From Halopenitus sp041821145 (GTDB lineage Archaea > Halobacteriota > Halobacteria > Halobacteriales > Haloferacaceae): a DNA stretch of 28,731 nucleotides. Below the pieces are notes generated by a model. It was given only the letters and a program-made list of their open reading frames with translations. It searched no databases and was not told the origin of the DNA. Each line of letters starts with the position of its first letter. The stretch's first letter is position 1. The translations under genes were made by a program, and so were the position numbers. This document shows positions 15,781 through 24,707 of the stretch, piece after piece. The stretch covers positions 1-28,731 of the forward strand of contig NZ_JBGUBC010000028.1 of assembly GCF_041821145.1 (NCBI RefSeq), read 5' to 3'.

Positions 15781-16024
15781 TCAGAACTGTGACCAACTGC
15801 TCACCACGACCAGCTGACTTGGATTCTAAATGAAGAGCATCGGATCAACCGTCAGGGAGTGTTTTGGTGTCTCCCACTATAGCACAGTATCGAGCTATGT
15901 GGCTCTGTAGAATCCCCATTAGTTAGCCAGTATCTGTAGTAGAATAGCCGTTAGGTAGACCTGCGTATTGCTCGGACAGAAATCGAATGTTTTGACAGCT
16001 ATTATAGAAAGTGCGAGGCGAAAA
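15781..16024. other. Gene-free stretch before the nested insertion sequences
   Basis: No open frame or clear promoter. TCGGACAG at 15972-15979, preceded by GTAGTAGA about 40 bp before, resembles the left-end region of the IS at 24708, where the same words occur with similar spacing. This might be the separated left end of the IS copy now starting near 18777, but the match is short. Confidence 0.3.
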
Positions 16025-16036
16025 CCCACGGCTTTA

Positions 16037-17411
16037 CAGTAGTTGCTGAAGCAGGAGAGAGTCGATTATCGTCGCGGTCGTTGTTTCGATATGGTCGAGA
16101 CAGCCGAGGCGAACCAGGTGAGTCGAGCAGCGTCATCGCTGCTGTTTTCGGAGCTTGACTTTGATGTCGCAGCTAACAGCACGTATCCGGGCGAAGACTT
16201 CCAACGAGTTCTCGCTCGGATCGCCTTCGACAACGAGTTTGCGAACGCTGGTGCGAAAGCCTACCAACTCGCTCGTGGTGAGGATGTAGACGTCGGAGCC
16301 CAGTCACGGAATCCACTGGCCAGAGCACTTTTGTACCATCTTCGCGGCCTTCCCGCGGACGCGGTCACCAATCAGTTCGACCGCGTCCGTGATGCCGTGC
16401 TCGACGAAGCTGCTCGCAACCGTCTGTTCACACGGCCCGTCGACGTTGCGATCGACGTTCATGACTGGCTGTACTACGGTGACAGCGAGACACCGCATGT
16501 CTCCCGGACTGATCCCGATCGAGGAACAGACTGCGCCTACAAGTTCGCCACCATCTGTATCGTTGATCCGAGCGTCCGATTCACGCTGGGCTGGGTAGCG
16601 CTGGACGGTGAGGATACCGACGAGTTGGCGGACGCGCTCTACCAGCTCATCTCTCAGGCCAGAGAATACGTCGATATCAATCGTGTCTACCTCGACCGTG
16701 GCTTCTATCGCGTCCATCTCGCGTTGGCGCTGGAAGAGCTAGGCGTCGAGTTCGTCATGCGTGCGCCACAGACGCGGAAGGTACAGCGATTCATCGCCGA
16801 CCACGACGAAGATACGTTCGTCGCGGAGTACGAAATGGCGCGGTCGAACCCACCGACAGGCCGGACGACAGTCCGGCTCGTCGTTGTCCCGCATCGCTCC
16901 CGTGAGGACGATCACTTCTGCCTGGTCACCAACCGCGAGGTCACGCGTGACCTCGCCCAACCGCTGGCAGAAGCCTACCGTCGGCGGTGGGGTATCGAAA
17001 CATCCTACCGAAAGGTCACGGAGTTTCTCCCGAGAACGTCCTCACCGACGTTCTCTGTCCGGTTGTTCTACTTTCTGTTTGCTGTGGCGCTCTACAATCT
17101 GTGGGTGTTAACGAACCTGCTACTCACACCAGACCGGGCGGTCGGGAGCACTCCCGTCCTCCCGACCGCCCTGTTTCAGCAGTTTCTCGGTCCAATTCCA
17201 GACGGGTAGCGTCTCACTCGGCGGCTGACTCGGGCGTGCCGGCCCGAGTCAGGACGCCGCTGGCTACTGGCGAGACTGTCAGAACAGTCCTCGTCAGAGG
17301 TTCTGGGCCGGCAGTCAGCACCGCTCTCCCCAGATGGTAACGTCGATCTTGAACAGAGCCGAGAACGCAACTCCTCTTCAGCAGTTCTCGCAGCCGAATC
17401 AGCAACTACTG
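16037..17411 (+). mobile_element. ISH3-like insertion sequence
   Basis: Terminal inverted repeats CAGTAGTTGCTGA (left, 16037-16049) and TCAGCAACTACTG (right, 17399-17411) are a perfect 13-bp match. The tetranucleotide TTTA flanks the element at 16033-16036 and 17412-17415. The 1375-bp size and the single DDE transposase fit the ISH3 family. It sits in the hairpin loop of the TnpB element. Confidence 0.85.
16091..17209 (+). CDS. ISH3-like DDE transposase
   Basis: A transposase of 372 residues from the ATG at 16091 (MVETAEANQ); an open frame extends upstream to a TTG inside the inverted repeat, giving 388 residues. Counting from that upstream start, the catalytic residues are D138 in AIDVHDWLYYG, D218 in YLDRGFYRVHL and E319 in YRRRWGIETSYRK. 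The C-terminal pattern RTSSPTFSVRLFYFLFAVALYN-like (hydrophobic helix, then NLWVL) is characteristic of ISH3/ISH51-type enzymes. The reading frame is intact, so the element may be active. Confidence 0.87.
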   Translation: MVETAEANQVSRAASSLLFSELDFDVAANSTYPGEDFQRVLARIAFDNEFANAGAKAYQLARGEDVDVGAQSRNPLARALLYHLRGLPADAVTNQFDRVRDAVLDEAARNRLFTRPVDVAIDVHDWLYYGDSETPHVSRTDPDRGTDCAYKFATICIVDPSVRFTLGWVALDGEDTDELADALYQLISQAREYVDINRVYLDRGFYRVHLALALEELGVEFVMRAPQTRKVQRFIADHDEDTFVAEYEMARSNPPTGRTTVRLVVVPHRSREDDHFCLVTNREVTRDLAQPLAEAYRRRWGIETSYRKVTEFLPRTSSPTFSVRLFYFLFAVALYNLWVLTNLLLTPDRAVGSTPVLPTALFQQFLGPIPDG

Positions 17412-17510
17412 TTTAGCCGTGGGATGAAGCCGACAACTGGGACTCAAACCACGCTACAGTAGCAGCCCGACTCTCCAACGTTTAAGAAACATCAGTACTA
17501 CATATAAGAT

Positions 17511-18752
<1,242 letters not shown>

Positions 18753-18776
18753 AGCCGTGGGTAGCTCAACGAAGAA

Positions 18777-20677
18777 CTGTACTCATCAGGGCGAGGCAAC
18801 TAGTGTTGAGTAGTGACGGCGACGCGCGGATCACAGCAGACTGTCTTCCGGTACATCGCACAACACCTCCACCATGATTGGCCGACGTACGATTCGACGC
18901 CACTCTACGACCGCAGCTCTCTAAGTGCAGTTGAGGAAGATATTCAGACGGTAGCGAGCGTCTAGTTCAAGCACAATGCACACGACTCGCTCACCGACTT
19001 CGTCTGTCGCCTTCCACTCGCGTATTTCGAGTTCGAGCCACACGACCGATACACGGAGTCGACGAGCTACGAAATGGACACCCTCTTTCGAGTGTTCGTA
19101 CTGAAGGAACTCCACGGATGTGACCATGAGACAGTACTCGTCGAATTCCTTGATTGTCATCCCGGACTTCGCGAGCAACTCGGACTTGAGAGCATTCCGA
19201 CTCAGTCGACGCTCTGGCGCAGTTGGCACGAGCGCTTCACAGCTGAGTTGCGTGAGACAGTCGAGACAGCCGCTCGGACAATCCTGATAAATGCCCAGAA
19301 CGCAGGTGTGAGCGTTCCGCGTGGCCCGGACCGGACGCTCCCCCAGCGAGGGGACGACGCCGATGAGTCCAACTTAGACGGTCTGGCTGTACTGGAACAG
19401 GCGGAGGAGATCACTGTCCACGTCAAGCACGTCGTTTTCCCGGCGTTCTCGTTGGATCGTGGTGAAGGCTGTGAGATTCACGAGAACGCCTACTGGGATT
19501 TACAGACCTATCTCGGCCTTCGCGAGAACTTGGCTGCCAACGAGGGGGCTCGGAGCTTCATCTACGAGTCAACACGTGACCGGACACCACTCGGTCACGC
19601 TCATCGTGAGCATCTTCGAGAGCTCTCGATCGCAGAGATTCGCAAGATGTACCGCCACGCTGTGAAACGGTTACTGGATGAAGTCGCGGAGACGGAGGAG
19701 TTCTTCCGAGCGGGAATCGTCGCGATTGATATCACTGAAGCTGACCCGTTTACGGGTGATCGAACGGGCCACGAGGACGAAATCATTGGGACGAAAGAGA
19801 AGACCGACGAGTACGCCTACCAGTGGGCGACAGTCCAGCTGGTCGGCAACTCGGTTCCAATTGTGCTCGACGCTCGGCCAGTCCGACGAGGCGAGTCACG
19901 GAAGGCGATCGTCAAAGACCTACTCAACTCTGCCGAGGAGATGGTACACGTCGATAACGTGCTGATGGACCGGGAGTTCGATAGCCAGCACGTTCTGGAG
20001 ATGATCAGCCAGCGCGGGCTGTCGTATGTCGTACCGAAGCGAATGCAAACCAGCGAAAAAGCGCAGGCAAAGCGGTTGCTCCGACGTGATCAGGACCGGT
20101 ACGAGACCGACCGCAGGCTCCACCTCGGTAAGAACGAATGGCACGAAACGACGCTCATCGACCGCCGGAAAGAAGACTCAGAGCACGACGATCACCGGCA
20201 GTATTCGGTGTTCATGGCGAATAGAGGGAGTGGACACCTTACGGAATATGGCTACCGATGGGAGTTCGAGAGTGGCTACAGGTCTATCAAGCGTTTCATG
20301 GCTACCACGACATCGAAGAATTTCGGGCTGCGATTCTTCTATTTCGCGTTCGCGTGTCGGCTGTGCTCGATCTGGCGAGCCGTCGATTTGCTCGTGCAGG
20401 TCGAGTTGACCGGCAAGTATGAGCACTCGCCAATCGTGACGAACGCCGATACGCTGACGCTGCTGAAGAAGGAGACGGGAATCGGGTAGTGAGGTGATCT
20501 ATTTGGGTAAGTCTACCGTCTGAGTGGCTACACTGCTGGAAGTCTCGAAAATTCGTGCATATGACTGTCAGTATACCAAGAGTGGTCGCTTGGAGAGACA
20601 TCTGAGGCAGTTTTCGCTGACCGAATCGGTCATATTCACGCATCACAGGCCCGCTAAACCCGGTGTAGTCTCAACTT
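18777..20677 (+). mobile_element. Insertion sequence of the 572-residue-transposase type, left end lost or displaced
   Basis: Its right end (20638-20677: ACGCATCACAG, then GCTAAACCCG, then TGTAGTCTCAACTT) matches the right end of the copy at 24708-26658. On the left, homology begins near 18777, directly after the TnpB element. The expected ~70 bp of left end with CAAAGTTG is missing there. It is probably immobile on its own. Confidence 0.65.
18813..20489 (+). pseudogene. DDE transposase pseudogene with an in-frame amber codon
   Basis: Reading from GTG 18813 the frame aligns with the 572-residue transposase at 24751 throughout, but TAG at 18963-18965 replaces the codon for Trp65 of that copy (GIWFEHSAHNS versus V-stop-FKHNAHDS). 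The remainder is open from ATG 19074 to 20489 (471 residues) and keeps the DDE residues in AIDITEADPF, LMDREFDSQHV and YRWEFESGYRS. A shortened protein lacking about 90 N-terminal residues could be made from 19074, but it would lack part of the DNA-binding region. No frameshift is visible, so the inactivation looks recent. Confidence 0.85.
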
Positions 20678-20692
20678 TCGACTCTCTATAGT

Positions 20693-20719
20693 AGTTGAGA
20701 CTGGCCGTCTCAATGCATA
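20693..20719 (+). repeat. Orphan IS left-end sequence (copy B)
   Basis: AGTTGAGACTGGCCG plus a short tail ending CAATGCATA; 24 of 27 bases match 9306-9332. It lies 15 bp after the right end of the defective IS, and with TCTCAACT at 20669-20676 it forms an inverted repeat. Confidence 0.5.
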
Positions 20720-20827
20720 AGATTGGATTCGACGGTTGAACGCCAATCGTTTTCCCCGCTACCCCCTTCGATTGAATTGTATCGATCGCCGAGCACGTCG
20801 CTCCGGCTGTGTGTACAGATACAACGT

Positions 20828-21115
20828 ATGCCACTCGCTCAACTCCTCGAACAATACGTCAGTCTCGGTATCTTCGTTCTCGCTGCAGGGCTCAGCGTCC
20901 TCAGTTTCCTCGCATGGCGACGGGAACGTGATGTTCGTATGCGGATTGTCACGGTCGGGTACGCGATGTTCGCCGTCTACGGACTCATCGTGTTTCTCGA
21001 GTATCCACTGCTCCCGTATTTCCCGTACACCACGCTCGAACTGCTCGAACACGGGAGTGCAATCCTGATCCTCGGTGGCCTCTTAGCGTTTTTCGTCGCT
21101 TTGACGCGGGAGTGA
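20828..21115 (+). CDS. Small haloarchaeal membrane protein
   Basis: A 95-residue protein with three hydrophobic helices: LGIFVLAAGLSVLSFLAW, IVTVGYAMFAVYGLIVFLEY and AILILGGLLAFFVALT. The ATG at 20828 is chosen because the first helix follows directly, whereas the upstream extension reads through IS-flank sequence. Small membrane proteins like this are commonly paired with a winged-helix gene in haloarchaea, as here (3 bp gap to the next ATG). The function is unknown; a sensor or regulator partner is possible. Confidence 0.78.
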   Translation: MPLAQLLEQYVSLGIFVLAAGLSVLSFLAWRRERDVRMRIVTVGYAMFAVYGLIVFLEYPLLPYFPYTTLELLEHGSAILILGGLLAFFVALTRE

Positions 21116-21118
21116 GCA

Positions 21119-21640
21119 ATGTCGGACCCGGATCTCGAACTGGCCTCTCGGCGGGAGATCTACCAGCGGATAGCCGATACGCCCGGGATTCACTTTCGCG
21201 CGCTCCTCGACGATCTTGAGTACGCACAAGGGACGCTCCAGTACCAGCTCAGGTGGCTCGCCGATAAGGACCTGATCGACGTCTCGGACGACGGAAAGTA
21301 CACGCGGTACTATCCGGCTGCCGAGTTCGACGAAGCCGATCGAATAGTGATGAACGCGCTGCGCCGGGAATACAGTCGCCGCATCCTCGCACATCTTCTC
21401 ACGGACGGTCCGCTTTCGACAACCGAACTCAGCGACCGCCTCGACAAGGCACAATCGACCGTCTCGTGGCATCTTTCGAAGCTCGCCGAGGCTGACCTCG
21501 TCACGAAAGAACGCGACGGCCGAAGTGTGGTCTACGAGGTCAGCGATCCTGACCAAGTCAGATACCTCTATACGGTTCACCAGCGCTCGTTCACTGACAA
21601 AGTCGTCGACCGGATTCTGGGGCTCTGGGACAGCTACTAA
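21119..21640 (+). CDS. Dual winged-helix (ArsR/MarR-like) transcription regulator
   Basis: A 173-residue DNA-binding protein with two winged-helix domains in tandem. The first is REIYQRIADTPGIHFRALL, then GTLQYQLRWLADKDLI and a wing with YTRYYP. The second is REYSRRILAHLLTDGPLSTTE, then STVSWHLSKLAEADLV and a wing RSVVYEV. This architecture is common in haloarchaea. It is co-transcribed with the small membrane protein upstream. Its stop overlaps the stop of the convergent cytochrome gene (CTAA shared at 21637-21640), so the two operons meet tail to tail, and it may regulate the electron-transfer module next to it. Confidence 0.87.
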   Translation: MSDPDLELASRREIYQRIADTPGIHFRALLDDLEYAQGTLQYQLRWLADKDLIDVSDDGKYTRYYPAAEFDEADRIVMNALRREYSRRILAHLLTDGPLSTTELSDRLDKAQSTVSWHLSKLAEADLVTKERDGRSVVYEVSDPDQVRYLYTVHQRSFTDKVVDRILGLWDSY

Positions 21641-22179
21641 CTCGGGGTCGAGTTTGACGGAATCCCTCGAAGCACTAACAGACGCAACAGCAGCACGTAC
21701 ACGAGAAACGCCACTGAGGGTCCCAGCAGAGGACGGATGAGTCCCGTCAGATCAGTCCCGATTGCGGCCGCGTGAATTGTCCCGAAGGCGAACCCAGCAT
21801 ACGCGAATGAGTGGACGACGCGTGGGCCCCAAGGGCGCTGGAAGCGTTTTGCGTCAGTAAAGCCAAGCACCGCGACGACAAGCATGAGCAGTGCCCCCGC
21901 ACCTACGGCGATGCCGCCGAGAAAGTACGGCATCGAGTATGCCGGCGCTGGAACCTGTCCGGTGACGACGAACCACGCATCAAGGACACCGAGTCCCGCG
22001 TGTAGCAACGTGACGATTATCGCGAACACGGATAATTCGATATGGATTCGTTGAGCGGCCTCGTGGAGCATTCCAAACGAATCCGTGTTGTAGAGGATTC
22101 CCGTGAGAACTGCCAGATACAACGCCGGATACGTCACGAGTGCGGCACCTCGGTCGAGGAGCCAGACGAGTTGTGACAT
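21637..22179 (-). CDS. Integral membrane b-type cytochrome (ferric reductase-like)
   Basis: A 180-residue protein with about five transmembrane helices. Paired histidines suit haem ligation across a helix bundle: H46 and H60 (13 residues between) in helix 2, and H123 and H136 in helix 4, plus H39. This spacing is typical of ferric-reductase-like and other di-haem membrane cytochromes. It has no soluble FAD/NAD domain, so it needs a separate electron partner. Its ATG overlaps the stop of the upstream TSP3 gene by one base (TAATG), showing translational coupling. It probably moves electrons across the membrane with the flavin-linked partners. Confidence 0.75.
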   Translation of the reverse strand: MSQLVWLLDRGAALVTYPALYLAVLTGILYNTDSFGMLHEAAQRIHIELSVFAIIVTLLHAGLGVLDAWFVVTGQVPAPAYSMPYFLGGIAVGAGALLMLVVAVLGFTDAKRFQRPWGPRVVHSFAYAGFAFGTIHAAAIGTDLTGLIRPLLGPSVAFLVYVLLLRLLVLRGIPSNSTPS

Positions 22180-22466
22180 TACGATGCCCCTGTCGTTTCG
22201 ACGACATCGGGACAGCCGTCCGTGTCCTGGAACCCATTTTTCGTTTCCGGTCGTGTCGGACACTTGTCAGCGGAGTCGTTGATGCCATCTCCATCGTAAT
22301 CGGCTGGGGCCTGTCGCGTCGAAACGGTCTGATCGACGAGGTCGCTTTGTTTTTGTTCGGTCGCTTGGGCGGCACGCACGTCACCGATCTGCCAAAGAGC
22401 CGGGACAGCCACCACTAAGACGACCATCGCCACGACGGTGATTCGTTGCTTATGTGTCCAGGACAT
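22179..22466 (-). CDS. Exported small protein with thrombospondin type 3 repeat
   Basis: A 95-residue protein. Residues ~8-35 form a signal peptide or N-terminal anchor (ITVVAMVVLVVAVPALW). Residues 57-87 hold a calcium-binding TSP3 repeat: DYDGDGINDSADKCP and a second half FQDTDGCPD, with two cysteines. It ends TTGAS at the extreme C-terminus (T92-S95), which resembles the ApbE flavin-attachment core [ST]GA[ST]. The start overlaps the end of apbE by 17 bp. A small extracellular electron carrier or calcium-stabilised scaffold is inferred. Confidence 0.72.
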   Translation of the reverse strand: MSWTHKQRITVVAMVVLVVAVPALWQIGDVRAAQATEQKQSDLVDQTVSTRQAPADYDGDGINDSADKCPTRPETKNGFQDTDGCPDVVETTGAS

Positions 22467-23328
22467 GTGTCTCAAAGCCCTCTGTCGTATGAAAGACGCC
22501 ATCGTGGATGATGAGCGCCTCCAGACCCTCCCACTCTGATGCTAATTCGCGTGCCTTGGCAAGTGGAAGTGCCGCGAGGGTCGTCGCCAGGGCGTCGGCT
22601 TCCATACAGTCTCGGCGCGCCACGACGGTGACCGATTCATGGCGAGAGCCGAGCGATTCGGTGGTCGGATCGTAGACGTGGTCAGTGCCGTTTCGCGACC
22701 GTCGGTATCCGCCGGATGTTGCGACGTACCAGTCCGTGTCGAGGACCTTCAGCGGTGTGTTGTCACCGTACGGGCTCTCGATGGCGACCGGTCCCGTCGG
22801 TGGGGACATGTCACCGCCACCACTGACGAACCCACGTCGGCCGACGCCGTCGAGTGCTTCGCTGGCCCGATCAACGATGTACCCTTTGGCAAGGCCATTC
22901 AGGTCGAGTTCGACATCGGTCGTGATGTGAGATCCGCTGATTTGGACAGTTCCGGCATCAAACTCTGTTGGTAGCGTTTCATTGTCACCACGCAAGAACG
23001 TTTTGAGGTCGTGTTCGACGCGGCCCTGATGAATATCGAACACCCCCTCGGTCCGGTCGTTGTATTCCAGCCCACGGCGGACGATACGGGCGACGTGTTC
23101 GTTCATTACCTCCCCTTCACGATTGAGCTGGCTGACGGCACTCGCCGCATCGAAGGCGTTCAGCTGGGCTTCGAGTGATTCAGCCGTTTTTCGGGCCGCA
23201 GTTGCCCCAGCCTTGGCCCGAACGCCCGTCGCCTGAATCCGAAACGTCGTGTCGCAACACTCGAACTCGCGGTGGGTGTCCCCGAATCGTTCGTACACCG
23301 ATGCGAGCGATCCCATCATCTCGGTCAC
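22450..23328 (-). CDS. apbE: FAD:protein FMN transferase (ApbE family)
   Basis: A 292-residue enzyme that transfers FMN from FAD onto a Ser/Thr of target proteins, using magnesium. Motifs: LDLNGLAKGY (141-150), GFVSGGGD (166-173), HVYDPTT (217-223) and DALATT (245-250), the last carrying the metal-binding Asp/Thr. The N-terminus starts MTEMMGSLASVYERF without a signal peptide or lipobox, so it would act in the cytoplasm. Its start overlaps the upstream gene by 4 bases (ATGA), and its end overlaps the TSP3 gene. The operon therefore contains the modifying enzyme with likely exported substrates. Confidence 0.9.
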   Translation of the reverse strand: MTEMMGSLASVYERFGDTHREFECCDTTFRIQATGVRAKAGATAARKTAESLEAQLNAFDAASAVSQLNREGEVMNEHVARIVRRGLEYNDRTEGVFDIHQGRVEHDLKTFLRGDNETLPTEFDAGTVQISGSHITTDVELDLNGLAKGYIVDRASEALDGVGRRGFVSGGGDMSPPTGPVAIESPYGDNTPLKVLDTDWYVATSGGYRRSRNGTDHVYDPTTESLGSRHESVTVVARRDCMEADALATTLAALPLAKARELASEWEGLEALIIHDGVFHTTEGFETHVLDT

Positions 23329-23645
23329 TCGTCCTCTTCGTGTTCTTCGTCCTCGTGTTCCTCGTCGTCTTCATCCTCGTCGTCTTCTTCATACTCCTCG
23401 TGTTCTTCGTCCTCGTATCCGGACTGTGTCTGGACTGCTGGGGTGAACTCCTGATTCGGCGTCGGCGCATCCGCAGTAACCTGTTGTAAGGATTCTGACG
23501 CGGGCGTATCTGGTGAGTTAGGTTGCTCGCCAGCCTGCGCGAGACCGCCACCGGGTAGCGCGAGGGCCCCGGCGACACCAGCTGTGAGGAGCGCACCGAC
23601 GAGCGTGAAGGCGACGAGTTTGTTTTTCGGGACGGGAACGCGCAT
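23325..23645 (-). CDS. Exported protein with extreme Asp/Glu/His-rich tail
   Basis: A 106-residue protein. Residues ~9-38 form a signal peptide (KLVAFTLVGALLTAGVAGAL). A Ser/Thr/Pro-rich linker follows, and the last ~30 residues are almost only Asp and Glu with some His and Tyr (YEDEEHEEYEEDDEDE and similar). Such tails can bind cations. It is the first gene of the four-gene operon and overlaps apbE (ATGA). I recognise no family. Metal or calcium binding at the cell surface is a guess. Confidence 0.7.
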   Translation of the reverse strand: MRVPVPKNKLVAFTLVGALLTAGVAGALALPGGGLAQAGEQPNSPDTPASESLQQVTADAPTPNQEFTPAVQTQSGYEDEEHEEYEEDDEDEDDEEHEDEEHEEDE

Positions 23646-23660
23646 GATTATCTACCCCTC

Positions 23661-23741
23661 GGTTCAGAACCACTATCTTCGACGTGTCGGTCGTTGCGTT
23701 CTGCCATTGCAGATAGAGGGTTGAAACAGCCTTAGTAAGGC
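23661..23741. promoter_or_regulatory. Two palindromes in the divergent control region
   Basis: GGTTCAGAACC (23661-23671) and GCCTTAGTAAGGC (23729-23741) are perfect odd-centred palindromes upstream of the minus operon. TCGGTTCAGA also recurs at 23781-23790. The region 23646-23950 separates the operon from the divergent cytochrome gene. No convincing TATA box was found. Confidence 0.45.
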
Positions 23742-23950
23742 GTTCGCGTCCAACCATCGAATTTTCGTACAGCTATCGAATCGGTTCAGAGCGCGAGGTG
23801 GATTCTGAGTATGTCTGTGACTTCGTTATTGAGCAGCTGCCACTACTGGTGATCCCCTGTTTGCTCTGCGTACGGAATGATTCGGCGGTTGTACGAGGAT
23901 TCGATAGATGGACGCGAACGAACTTTTCGGCGTTGTATCTACGTATTTCT

Positions 23951-24661
23951 ATGCAGACTCGTTTACAGCGAGCAAGTCTGGTCGTTGTACTCCTGCTAGT
24001 CGTTAGTGGAGTCGGCACTGTTCAAGCGGGGGCATCACCAGTAAATGGTGATCATGCAGTTGTGGAAAATCTCGACGCAACAGAACAGTCACTCCCTCCT
24101 GTTGCGGACGTGGATGAATTGGATGGTAAGGAAGAGGAAGGTGAAGATGCAGAGGATTCGGACGAAGATGAGACAGGCGCTAGTCTGATTGGAGATTGGT
24201 GGGGCCTTGGTGGCGAAGTGAATGAGGCTCCGTACATTGGTGTGGTTGAAGCTGGCGTTGTCTTTCTCGTCCTCGGTGTCCTTGGGTACAGTATTGTAAA
24301 GCGAAAGCGATTGCTGCCAGTGCAATACCGTCGGTATCAGTTACAAACACACCAGTGGGTCGTTCTCATCGGGACAGCACTAACGCTGCCACACTTCATT
24401 GCTGTCGAAGAGTGGGAAGGCCTCGGTCTCGCAGTTGCTGTCTTACTCGGCGTAGAGGTGGCGAGTGGCCTGTACGGTCGATATCTACATCGGCACGTCG
24501 TCCGGCTTGGACGAGGAGATGAGACACCGTCAGTCGTTGGCCGTGTGCTGACCGTCACCAAAGAGACTCTCTTTTCACGATGGCGACGAGTACACGTCTT
24601 GCTGACTGTTGTCACTGCTATCGTCCTCGTCCTCCACATTATCACTGCAATCGGTGACTGA
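23951..24661 (+). CDS. Membrane cytochrome b-like protein with signal sequence and TGAS motif
   Basis: A 236-residue protein. Residues 8-26 are a signal peptide. Residues 38-74 are an acidic exported linker (EEEGEDAEDSDEDE), ending in T75-G76-A77-S78, close to the ApbE attachment motif. About four membrane helices follow from residue 95. H134/H148 and H215/H229 are two pairs each separated by 13 residues, a good fit for two haems between helices. The ATG at 23951 starts the signal peptide directly. The gene is divergent from the apbE operon, and I infer it is a flavin-plus-haem transmembrane electron carrier. Confidence 0.75.
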   Translation: MQTRLQRASLVVVLLLVVSGVGTVQAGASPVNGDHAVVENLDATEQSLPPVADVDELDGKEEEGEDAEDSDEDETGASLIGDWWGLGGEVNEAPYIGVVEAGVVFLVLGVLGYSIVKRKRLLPVQYRRYQLQTHQWVVLIGTALTLPHFIAVEEWEGLGLAVAVLLGVEVASGLYGRYLHRHVVRLGRGDETPSVVGRVLTVTKETLFSRWRRVHVLLTVVTAIVLVLHIITAIGD

Positions 24662-24707
24662 CCTTCTCGTGGTCTCGACTCAGCCTGATAGTAGAGGACT
24701 GGCAGCA

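Noticed and set aside
16020..17428. ISH3-like element with 25-bp terminal repeats including CCCACGGC
   Set aside because: With those outer ends no target duplication exists (GAAAA versus ATGAA). Ending the repeat at CAGTAG gives a TTTA duplication and restores an IS200/IS605 hairpin.
18963..18965. TAG read as pyrrolysine
   Set aside because: Haloarchaea are not known to use pyrrolysine, the position is Trp in the intact copy, and the gene is a transposase next to disrupted elements; simple nonsense mutation is more likely.
20643..20834. 63-codon minus-strand frame across the IS right end
   Set aside because: It spans IS end and flank, lacks protein-like features, and is not matched at the other copy.
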